Positions 50,861 to 58,497 of a stretch of 64,000 nt of DNA are shown here, piece after piece (positions within the stretch are counted from its first letter, which is position 1; every line of letters begins with the position of its first letter). Source of the DNA: an uncultured Clostridia bacterium. GTDB taxonomy: Bacteria; Bacillota; Clostridia; Lachnospirales; CAG-274. The translations under genes were made by a program, and so were the position numbers. Location: contig CANQXR010000005.1 in assembly GCA_947627855.1 (NCBI GenBank), positions 1 to 64,000 on the forward strand, written 5' to 3'. The notes below the pieces were generated by a model. The model did no database searches and was not told the DNA's origin. It saw only the letters and a list, made by a program, of their open reading frames with translations.

Positions 50861-52060
50861 TCAACTGAAAAGAGATCTGAAACGCTCCATAGCTTCTTTT
50901 GTATTTTCATAGTTATTGAATGAGGTAAGACGGAAGTAGTTGTCGCCGTTTTTGCCGAATCCGGCACCCGGTGTTCCCACGACCTGAATCTCATTCAGCA
51001 TTTTATCAAAGAAATCCCAGCTGTACATACCGAAGGGACATTCAAACCATATATAAGGGGAGTTTACTCCGCCCGTATACCTTACGCCCATTTCGTCCAT
51101 AGTGCGTGAAATAAGCTCCGCATTTCTACGGTAGTTGTCTATCATAGCTTTTGCCTCAGCCATACCTGCTTCGGTGAATACGGCGGCAGCTCCTCTCTGG
51201 ACTATATAAGGAACACCGTTGAACTTTGTCGTCTGACGTCTGTTCCACATATGGTTAAGACTCATTTCAGAGCCGTCCGAAGCCTTTTTGACAATTGCCT
51301 TCGGCACGATTGTATAGCCGCAGCGCGTTCCTGTAAAACCGGCTGTTTTGCTTAAAGAGCAGAATTCAACACAGCAATTTTTTGCACCCTCTATGGAATA
51401 TATGCTTCTGGGAAGCTCCGGTTCCGAAACAAAGCATTCATAAGCCGAGTCGAAGAGTATTATGGAGTCATTTTTGTTTGCATAGCCCACCCATTCCTTA
51501 AGCTGCGCTTTTGTATATACCGCCCCGGTAGGGTTGTTTGGCGAGCAGAGATAAATTATGTCCGCCCTGACGTTGTTGTCGGGCATGGGGAGAAAGCCGT
51601 TTTCAGCGGTTCCGTCCATATATATTATATTTCTGCCGTTCATTATGTTTGTGTCAACGTATACGGGATAAACGGGGTCGGGCACAAGAACCGTATTATC
51701 AACGGAAAACATATCCGTAATATTTCCCGTGTCGCTTTTTGCGCCGTCCGAAACGAATATCTCATCGGCGTCTATCTCAACGCCGTTTCTCTTATAATAA
51801 TCCCTTATTCCCTCTCTGAGAAAGTCATAGCCCTGCTCAGGACCATATCCCCTGAATGTTTCGGCTTTGCTCATCTCATCAACGGCGCTGTGTAAGGCCT
51901 CTATAACAAGTCCGCCCAAGGGCTGCGTAACATCGCCTATCCCAAGACGTATAACCTTCTTGTCGGGGTTTGCCTCGCAGAAATCATTCACTCTTTTGGC
52001 TATCTCCGAAAAAAGATAGCTTTGTTTTATGTTCAGATAGTTTTCATTGAATCTTACCAT
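50861..52060 (-). CDS. dapL: LL-diaminopimelate aminotransferase
   Basis: 399 residues. It converts tetrahydrodipicolinate directly to LL-diaminopimelate with glutamate, for lysine and peptidoglycan. Family motifs are VIRLGIGDVTQPLGG, GYGPEQGYDFLREGI, YLCSPNNPTGAVY and the PLP lysine in FCSLSKTAGFTGTRCGY. AAGGAGATG precedes the start. It follows the aspartate aminotransferase gene by 24 bp. Its 3' end was duplicated downstream. Confidence 0.94.
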   Translation of the reverse strand: MVRFNENYLNIKQSYLFSEIAKRVNDFCEANPDKKVIRLGIGDVTQPLGGLVIEALHSAVDEMSKAETFRGYGPEQGYDFLREGIRDYYKRNGVEIDADEIFVSDGAKSDTGNITDMFSVDNTVLVPDPVYPVYVDTNIMNGRNIIYMDGTAENGFLPMPDNNVRADIIYLCSPNNPTGAVYTKAQLKEWVGYANKNDSIILFDSAYECFVSEPELPRSIYSIEGAKNCCVEFCSLSKTAGFTGTRCGYTIVPKAIVKKASDGSEMSLNHMWNRRQTTKFNGVPYIVQRGAAAVFTEAGMAEAKAMIDNYRRNAELISRTMDEMGVRYTGGVNSPYIWFECPFGMYSWDFFDKMLNEIQVVGTPGAGFGKNGDNYFRLTSFNNYENTKEAMERFRSLFS

Positions 52061-52084
52061 ATAATTTCATCTCCTTTAAAATGG

Positions 52085-53353
52085 TCAGCCTTCCAGAAGC
52101 TTTCTTACAGCGGCAAGACGACAGCATATGCAGAATACGTCCAGTGCATCGGCAAGCTCCTTCATATCGGGATAACTCGGCGCTATTCTTATATTTGTAT
52201 CGTTGGGGTCTTTTCCGTAGGGGAAGGCAGCCCCTGCGCCTGTAAGAGTAAGCCCCACTCCTTTGCAAAGGGCGACTGTTTCCTTTGCGCAGCCTTTGAG
52301 GGTATCAACGGATATGAAATATCCGCCCTTCGGTCTGCTCCAGCTGAGTATTCCGCTGTCTGCAAATTCCTTTTCAAACCTGTCAAGAACAAGCTCGAAT
52401 TTCGGTCTTAAAAGAGCGGCGTGTCTTTTCATGTGCTCCCTTATTCCGCCGTGGGTATTGAAGAAGCTGAGGGTTCTGAGCTGGTTTACCTTGTCATAGC
52501 CTATTGTCTGACAGAACATATGCCCCTTTATTTCCTTGATCATATCCTCCGAGGCAGCCACAAGAGAAACGCCTGCGCCGGCAAAGGTTATTTTTGAGGT
52601 TGAGAAGAAATAGAATACCCTGTCCTCAGTGCCGTATTCTCTGCAAAGGGCAAAAATATCCGCAAGCTTTTCTCCCTCGTCATATAAATGATGTATTCCG
52701 TAAGCGTTGTCCCAGAAGATTTTGAAATCCTCCGCAGCCGTGTTCATTGCCGCAAGCCGCCTTACTTTTTCCTCCGAATAGCAGGAGCCGGTGGGATTTG
52801 AATAGAGAGGAACACAGAACATACCCTTTACCAAAGGATCGTACTTCACAAGCTCCTCCACCCTGTCCATATCGGGACCGTCTTCATAAAGGTCTACGTT
52901 TATCATTTCTATACCAAGCTCCTGAAGCATTGTGAAATGCCTGTCATAGCCCGGTACGGGACAGATGAACTTCACCTTCGGGAGCTTGCTCCACGGGGCG
53001 GAGCCTTTCGAGCCGAAAACCCACATACGCATGAGAGCGTCATATTCAAGGCTCAGACTTGCGTTTCCGCCTATTATTATATTATCAGGCTCTATGCCCA
53101 AAATATCACCGAAAAATTTTCTTGTTTCCGGCAGTCCTTCAAGAATGCCGTAGTTTCTCGAATCAGTGCCGTTTTCCGAACGATATGAAAAAGGTTCCGT
53201 CAGCAGATCATTTGAAAGATCGAGCTGTTCGCCGGAGGGCTTACCCCTTGACATATCCAGCTTGTGGTTGTGAGCCTTAAGTCCCTCATATTGCTTTTCA
53301 AGATCCGCACAAAGCCCTGTAAGCTCAGTCTTAGAAAGTTTTGTCAGATTCAT
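52085..53353 (-). CDS. Aspartate aminotransferase, PF12897 type
   Basis: 422 residues. Motifs HKLDMSRGKPSGEQLDLS at the start, NYGILEGLPETRKFFGDI, CVPLYSNPTGSCYSEE, WDNAYGIHHLY and the PLP lysine in FFSTSKITFAGAGVS identify the actinobacterial/clostridial aspartate aminotransferase subgroup. It makes aspartate and 2-oxoglutarate from oxaloacetate and glutamate, feeding the lysine/DAP route encoded by dapL next to it. CAAGGAGG lies upstream. Probably the first gene of a two-gene operon with dapL. Confidence 0.9.
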   Translation of the reverse strand: MNLTKLSKTELTGLCADLEKQYEGLKAHNHKLDMSRGKPSGEQLDLSNDLLTEPFSYRSENGTDSRNYGILEGLPETRKFFGDILGIEPDNIIIGGNASLSLEYDALMRMWVFGSKGSAPWSKLPKVKFICPVPGYDRHFTMLQELGIEMINVDLYEDGPDMDRVEELVKYDPLVKGMFCVPLYSNPTGSCYSEEKVRRLAAMNTAAEDFKIFWDNAYGIHHLYDEGEKLADIFALCREYGTEDRVFYFFSTSKITFAGAGVSLVAASEDMIKEIKGHMFCQTIGYDKVNQLRTLSFFNTHGGIREHMKRHAALLRPKFELVLDRFEKEFADSGILSWSRPKGGYFISVDTLKGCAKETVALCKGVGLTLTGAGAAFPYGKDPNDTNIRIAPSYPDMKELADALDVFCICCRLAAVRKLLEG

Positions 53354-53584
53354 TGTTTTTCCTCCTTGACTTACAGAAACACAGGTTTAAGAAAGTTTGC
53401 AGATTATCCGGTGTTTCGTTATATATTCTCATTCTTAATATCTAATATTATAAAATAAAATGGATGCATTTACAAGCAATTTATACTCGGTTTTGCCATA
53501 TTGTATATTTTCTATAAAAAATGAATCAAAAGATACAAAATTATAATAATTTTTTATAAAAATTAAAAAATTATAAAAAAACTA

Positions 53585-53613
53585 TTGAAATCGAATTAAA
53601 ATAGGTCTATAAT
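53585..53613 (+). promoter_or_regulatory. Promoter of the amt leader
   Basis: TTGAAA (53585-53590) and TATAAT (53608-53613) are separated by 17 bp. The inferred transcript start is near 53620, a few bases before the first hairpin. The rest of the 53354-53584 gap is A/T-rich without genes. Confidence 0.85.
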
Positions 53614-53626
53614 GCATTTATCCGAT

Positions 53627-53774
53627 GAGGGGTTGAAGCATTGAATGCTTTGGCTTCTCTTTTTTTTATGACAAAGGTGTTATGGATATTCCCGGGATAC
53701 CCATAACACCTTTGTCTGTTTAAGGCGATGCGAGGAAGCTTCTTATGTTGTTTTTTCCATCGCCATATTTTTTT
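53627..53774 (+). promoter_or_regulatory. Hairpin-rich leader of amt with terminator-like structures
   Basis: Hairpin 1 (53627-53659) has a 13-pair stem including wobbles, followed by eight T at 53660-53667. Hairpin 2 (53670-53716) has 16 perfect pairs, GACAAAGGTGTTATGG with its complement. Hairpin 3 (53724-53764) pairs GGCGATG with CATCGCC and ends in ATATTTTTTT, just before the AAGGAGG of amt. Two terminator-like hairpins between promoter and gene suggest attenuation. No riboswitch or T-box family was recognised; an ANTAR-type antiterminator target is only a guess. Confidence 0.6.
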
Positions 53775-53788
53775 AAGGAGGAATTGTT

Positions 53789-55564
53789 ATGACACAGGAA
53801 ATTTTAAATGCAATCAACGGTGAAGTCTACGGCGTGTGGTTTCTCATAGGCGCAGCCCTTGTTTTCTGGATGCAGGCGGGCTTTGCGATGGTTGAAACAG
53901 GCTTTACAAGGGCAAAAAATGCCGGAAATATACTTATGAAGAACCTTATGGACTTTTGTATAGGCACAGTGATGTTTATACTTATAGGCTTCGGTCTGCT
54001 TCTCGGCGAGGACATGATGGGCATAATAGGAAAGCCCGGCTTTGATATTTTCACATCATATGAAAGCTTTGACTGGTCGAACTTCGTGTTCAATTTGGTG
54101 TTCTGCGCAACAACGGCTACCATCGTTTCCGGTGCAATGGCTGAAAGAACAAAATTCATATCATACTGCATATATTCGGCAGTTATATCGGCGCTTATAT
54201 ACCCCATAGAAGCTCACTGGACATGGGGCGGCGGCTGGCTTGCACAGATGGGATTCCATGATTTTGCAGGCTCCAACTGTATCCATATGGTAGGCGGTAT
54301 AAGCGCTCTCATCGGAGCAGCGATCCTCGGTCCCCGTATCGGCAAATTCGTAAAGGACAAATCAGGCAAGATAACAAAGGTAAACGCCTTCCCCGGACAC
54401 AATCTTCCTTTGGGCTGTCTTGGCGTATTCATACTCTGGCTTGGCTGGTATGGCTTCAACGGTGCAGCAGCTGTTTCTGTCGAAGAGCTTGGCTCCGTTT
54501 TCGTAACAACAACAATAGCTCCCTCCGTGGCTACGGTGGTATGTATGATATTTACATGGATAAAATACGGCAAGCCCGATGTATCTATGTGTCTTAACGC
54601 ATCTCTTGCAGGTCTTGTTGCAATAACGGCTCCCTGTGACGTATGCGATGCCTTTGGCGCAATTGTAATAGGTGCAGTCGCAGGTGTACTTGTTGTATTC
54701 GGCGTATGGTTCCTTGACAACAAGCTCCGTGTTGACGACCCCGTAGGTGCTGTTGCCGTACACTGCTTATGCGGTATATGGGGTACTATTTCCGTAGGCT
54801 TTTTCGCAACAGAAACAGCTCCCGCTTTTGCAAGGGCTATAAGCGGCGGCGCAAATCAGATAGCAGGAGAGGGTCTTTTCTACGGCGGCGGATTTTCACA
54901 GCTTGGCATACAGCTTGTAGGTATGCTCTCCACAGCTTTTTGGACGGCTGTTACAATAACGATTACTTTCCTCGTTATCAAGGCTGTTATAGGACTTCGC
55001 GTTACCGATGAAGAGGAAATTACAGGTCTTGACTCAACAGAGCATGGACTTACTTCCGCATATGCAGGCTTCTCTATTATGGATATTTCAAATACCATGA
55101 TGATGGATGTAAACGAAAACACAAATCTCGGAGAATCCGACTATGCATCGGCTTCACAGGCTCAGATAGACGCAGCCGTAAAGGTAGAGTCTATGCCTGT
55201 TTCACCTACGGGTATGCATAAGGTAGTTATCATAGCAAAGCTTGACAAATATGAGAATCTCAGAAAGGCAATGAACGAGCTTGGTGTAACCGGTATGACA
55301 GTAACTCAGGTTATGGGCTGCGGTATACAGAAGGGAACCGGTAGACGCTATCGTGGTGTTGAGATGGACGCTACTCTTCTTCCGAAGGTAAAGGTAGAAA
55401 TAGTAGTAAGTCAGATACCTGTGGACAAAATTATTGAAGCTGCCAAGGCAACTCTCTACACAGGTCACATAGGCGATGGCAAGATATTTGTATACAGTGT
55501 GGAACGTGTTGTAAAGGTACGTACAGGTGAAGAGGACTTCAGCGCTCTTCAGGACGTAGAATAA
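53789..55564 (+). CDS. amt: Ammonium transporter fused to a PII domain
   Basis: 591 residues. The Amt part (about 1-410) has eleven helices and the signatures FWMQAGFAMVETGFTRAKNA, SGAMAERTKF and NCIHMVGGISALIGAAILGPR. A linker leads to a PII (GlnB/GlnK) domain from about residue 470 to the end, with MHKVVIIAKLDKYENLRKAM, the T-loop base GCGIQKGTGRRYRG and the B-loop TGHIGDGKIFV. In place of the uridylylated Tyr51 of E. coli PII (R-G-A-E-Y) the T-loop has R-G-V-E-M, so that modification is not available. The fusion puts the gate-regulator and the channel in one chain. Confidence 0.96.
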   Translation: MTQEILNAINGEVYGVWFLIGAALVFWMQAGFAMVETGFTRAKNAGNILMKNLMDFCIGTVMFILIGFGLLLGEDMMGIIGKPGFDIFTSYESFDWSNFVFNLVFCATTATIVSGAMAERTKFISYCIYSAVISALIYPIEAHWTWGGGWLAQMGFHDFAGSNCIHMVGGISALIGAAILGPRIGKFVKDKSGKITKVNAFPGHNLPLGCLGVFILWLGWYGFNGAAAVSVEELGSVFVTTTIAPSVATVVCMIFTWIKYGKPDVSMCLNASLAGLVAITAPCDVCDAFGAIVIGAVAGVLVVFGVWFLDNKLRVDDPVGAVAVHCLCGIWGTISVGFFATETAPAFARAISGGANQIAGEGLFYGGGFSQLGIQLVGMLSTAFWTAVTITITFLVIKAVIGLRVTDEEEITGLDSTEHGLTSAYAGFSIMDISNTMMMDVNENTNLGESDYASASQAQIDAAVKVESMPVSPTGMHKVVIIAKLDKYENLRKAMNELGVTGMTVTQVMGCGIQKGTGRRYRGVEMDATLLPKVKVEIVVSQIPVDKIIEAAKATLYTGHIGDGKIFVYSVERVVKVRTGEEDFSALQDVE

Positions 55565-55593
55565 ATAATAGCTTGAAATCCAATCAAAAAAAC

Positions 55594-55630
55594 AGGAGCG
55601 AGGTTTGGCAGGAGCCTCGCTCCTTTTTTA
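55594..55630 (+). terminator. Terminator of amt
   Basis: AGGAGCGAGG and CCTCGCTCCT form a perfect 10-bp stem followed by TTTTTT. Confidence 0.9.
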
Positions 55631-55682
55631 CGAAAATGCCCCTGCTTCGGTAATAATTGCGGCGTGGAGGAGCTGCGGCTGT

Positions 55683-56429
55683 TTATTTCAGCGCTTTGCT
55701 CAGTCTGTCGGGGATACCCCTTGGACCTCTGACTGCGAATATTCCGTATTCTCTGCCAAGAATTTCAAATGTGAATTTATCGGGACTGTATCTTTTCATA
55801 AGCTTTATTTTCATTATATTATCTATATGGATTTTTCCGTCATCGAAATGAGCGGGGATATCCGTATTTGTCACAAGGCATTTATACAGAATTGCCGATA
55901 TGGGAGCTGCAACATACAAAAATACCGTATCTCCCGTTCTGATGCCTCTGCCTTGCTTCCAGTTTATTTCGTCTGATTCCGAAAAGGCTCTTTCTACATC
56001 GTAATATATGGGATTTGCAGGAATGAGCCATTCCTTCGGAGGTCTGATTTTATGCCTTGTTTCCTTTGAGGCGGTCGCTGCATAGCTTTCTTCGAGCCAT
56101 CTGCATATTTCTTCAAATTCAACTGTTCCGTCAAGCAAAACGGATATCCAGTTTCCTCCTCTGATGTGATAGCCGCGGAAAAAACCCTCCTGCTGTATAA
56201 GAAAGTCCGCAATAAAAGGGTCGCTCATTTTTACATTCAGTATGTCCGTCATTTCTTCACCACACAGCCCAAGTCTGCTTTTCGGTATGTTCATTACAAG
56301 GGCGAACCATTTTCTGTTGTCGCTGTGGCGGAACACGGCATATCCGGGATATCTTGACCACAGATGTTCGGGAGATATATTATATTTTTTGTTTATATAG
56401 TCAAAAAGCTGTTTTCTGAAAATCGTCAT
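55683..56429 (-). CDS. MmcQ/YjbR-like protein with C-terminal PUA/EVE-like domain
   Basis: 248 residues. The N-terminal part (about 1-125) has the YjbR pattern (WSRYPGYAVFRHSDNRKWFALVM, GFFRGYHIRGGNWISVLLDG). The C-terminal part (about 135-248) starts IPANPIYYDVERAF and contains GRGIRTGDTVFLYVAAPISAILYKC, reminiscent of EVE/PUA folds that bind modified bases or RNA. Function unknown. Its start overlaps the dinB stop by 4 nt, tying it to the DNA-repair genes. Confidence 0.75.
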   Translation of the reverse strand: MTIFRKQLFDYINKKYNISPEHLWSRYPGYAVFRHSDNRKWFALVMNIPKSRLGLCGEEMTDILNVKMSDPFIADFLIQQEGFFRGYHIRGGNWISVLLDGTVEFEEICRWLEESYAATASKETRHKIRPPKEWLIPANPIYYDVERAFSESDEINWKQGRGIRTGDTVFLYVAAPISAILYKCLVTNTDIPAHFDDGKIHIDNIMKIKLMKRYSPDKFTFEILGREYGIFAVRGPRGIPDRLSKALK

Positions 56430-57640
56430 ATGTGCCTCCTCATATACTCCACTGTTTTATGCAGCACCTCTGAGCGCAGGATTTTTTCCGAATTTTTCTC
56501 GAAATCAAGATGATAGCGATTTTTAAGAGTGTCAAATATTCTTTTCCGCTCCTCGTTTTCCTGTTTCTTTGAATCTGTATAAAGGTCAAAGAGTGAAAGC
56601 TGTCTGCCCTCCTCCCCCGACAGGTCGTAAATTCCCAGACCAATCAGACGGACAGGGCGTTTTTCAACATTTTTTAAAAGAGCGGCAGCCTCCTTATACA
56701 TCATGACTGCATTGCTGCATATGGAGGTCTTTCGTGACCTTGTTATGCTTTTCATATCGAAGTAGGTCAGCTTAAGCGTTACGCCGCTGCCGTGGAGCCC
56801 ATATCGGTTTGCCCGGTTTTCCACACAAAGAGCAAGGAGAACCAGCACGTCCTCCAGGAGAGTGTAGTTGTTTACGTCCTTCTGAAAGGTGACCTCACGG
56901 CTTATGGATTTTGCGTCCCAAGGTTTATAGGGCGTGACCTTCCGCTCGTCAATGCCGAAAGCGAGGTCGGTTATCCATTTTCCCTGTTTTCCCAGAAGCC
57001 CTATGACCATATCCCGCCTTTCCCTTATATCACGGACTGTGTGTATACCGGAGGAATACAGCTTTTCGGCAGTCATTTTTCCGACGGTATAAAGAGCCTT
57101 GACATCACGGTTGCTCATAAGGTTTACAAAATCTTCTGCTGTGGGAATTTCAAAATATCCATCGGGCTTCTTTTCCTCGCTTGCCGCCTTTGCCGCTGTT
57201 TTGGAGTATGCCACGCCAACCGAACAGGTAAGACCCAGCTCGGCTTTTGTGCGCTGCTTTATCGTGTAAGCTATTTTTCTTGCTCCCTCAAGGCTGTGTG
57301 CCTGTTCTGTCACATCTAAATATGCTTCGTCAAGGGCTATTGTTTCTGCGGCTGAAGCGTAGGTATTCCATATTTCATGGAGCTGAGCCGACACTGCTCT
57401 GTATTTGTCAATATTCGGGTGCATATATATGCCGTTGGGACAAAGCCTATAGGCGTCTTTTATATTCATTGCGGAATGAACGCCATATTTTCTGGCTTCA
57501 TAGCTGCACGTTGCAACAACTCCCCGCTCCTTCGGCAAAGAGCCTATGATAAGGGGCTTTCCTCTTAGTGATGGGTTGTCCCGTATTTCCACAGAAGCAA
57601 AGAAAGCGTCCATATCTACATGAATAATTATATTTTCCAT
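56426..57640 (-). CDS. dinB: DNA polymerase IV (Y-family)
   Basis: 404 residues. Catalytic motifs HVDMDAFFASVEI (first Asp) and ETIALDEAYLDVT (Asp-Glu) with YEARKYGVHSAM in the fingers. The thumb and little-finger domains occupy the rest (SREVTFQKDVNNYTLLEDV). Translesion polymerase. Second gene of tag-dinB-yjbR on the minus strand. Confidence 0.95.
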   Translation of the reverse strand: MENIIIHVDMDAFFASVEIRDNPSLRGKPLIIGSLPKERGVVATCSYEARKYGVHSAMNIKDAYRLCPNGIYMHPNIDKYRAVSAQLHEIWNTYASAAETIALDEAYLDVTEQAHSLEGARKIAYTIKQRTKAELGLTCSVGVAYSKTAAKAASEEKKPDGYFEIPTAEDFVNLMSNRDVKALYTVGKMTAEKLYSSGIHTVRDIRERRDMVIGLLGKQGKWITDLAFGIDERKVTPYKPWDAKSISREVTFQKDVNNYTLLEDVLVLLALCVENRANRYGLHGSGVTLKLTYFDMKSITRSRKTSICSNAVMMYKEAAALLKNVEKRPVRLIGLGIYDLSGEEGRQLSLFDLYTDSKKQENEERKRIFDTLKNRYHLDFEKNSEKILRSEVLHKTVEYMRRHI

Positions 57641-57675
57641 GCTTCAGCCCCCCTGTTGAATATTTCCGTTATTTA

Positions 57676-58287
57676 TCATATATGCCCTGTTTCGTTGTCG
57701 GGCATCATTTCTGCCGTAGGGTAATTATCGTTGATTTTTCTGTAACATGGGCAGTCAAGGGCATGGTCGTTTATGATGCCGCAGGACTGAAGATGTGAAT
57801 AGACCGTTATTGCGCCTATATATTTAAAGCCGCGTTTTTTCAGATCTTTGCTGATTCGCAGTGAAAGACCGTTGCTTACAGGTATGGCGCCGCCGGCGTG
57901 TCCTCTGTACAGAATTGTTTTTCCCTCTGTGTATGCCCATAGGTAATTGCAGAAGCTGCCGAACTCCTCTCTTATTTGCCTATACCGACAGGCGTTGTTT
58001 ATGATTGCCCGTATTTTGCGCTCAGACCTGATCATTCCCTCTGTATTTATAATACGGCGAACGTCCTCATCGCCAAAGGCTGCAATTTTATCGTAGTCAA
58101 AGTTTTCAAAGCACTGTCGGAAGATATCACGTTTTTTGAGCATAAGCCCCCAGCTTAGCCCACATTGCAGGCATTCAAGGCTAAGATGTTCAAACATAAG
58201 GCGATCGTCATGTACGGGAACGCCCCATTCGCTGTCATGATAGATTTTGTCGGCTTCACTTGCAAAAGCCCAATCACAATGTCCCAT
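57676..58287 (-). CDS. tag: DNA-3-methyladenine glycosylase I
   Basis: 203 residues. The start GHCDWAFASEADKIYHDSEWGVPVHDD is the Tag signature, with LSLECLQCGLSWGLMLKKRD and the zinc-binding CQ-type and C-terminal His/Cys residues (INDHALDCPCY). Removes 3-methyladenine from alkylated DNA. Starts the tag-dinB-yjbR unit, 35 bp before dinB. Confidence 0.94.
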   Translation of the reverse strand: MGHCDWAFASEADKIYHDSEWGVPVHDDRLMFEHLSLECLQCGLSWGLMLKKRDIFRQCFENFDYDKIAAFGDEDVRRIINTEGMIRSERKIRAIINNACRYRQIREEFGSFCNYLWAYTEGKTILYRGHAGGAIPVSNGLSLRISKDLKKRGFKYIGAITVYSHLQSCGIINDHALDCPCYRKINDNYPTAEMMPDNETGHI

Positions 58288-58497
58288 ATTCTACCTCCCT
58301 CAGACTTTTTTATCTGTATTTTTATTATATTATAGTTTGTCTGTAAAATCAATAGCGGTCGGCACTTCTCAGGCTCTCCACAGGGGCTTTTGTGTAATTT
58401 TGCGTGATATAAAATCAGTCCTCCCTGTTTATGCGGATTTTCATATTACACGGATCTGCATAATGTCAGGAAGGACTGTTTATAAAGTGCCGCAGTG

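Larger units (their letters stand above)
50210..51112. repeat. 451-bp tandem duplication (yitT end, palindrome, dapL end)
   Basis: The unit at about 50210-50660 is repeated at about 50661-51112 with a handful of substitutions. Each unit holds the last 9 or so codons of yitT, the palindrome element and the last quarter of dapL. The joint reads ATAGTGCGAAAATAAAAAAGCTC, fusing dapL to yitT sequence. The result is a spare dapL 3' fragment beside yitT and a spare yitT tail beside the intact dapL. Confidence 0.95.
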
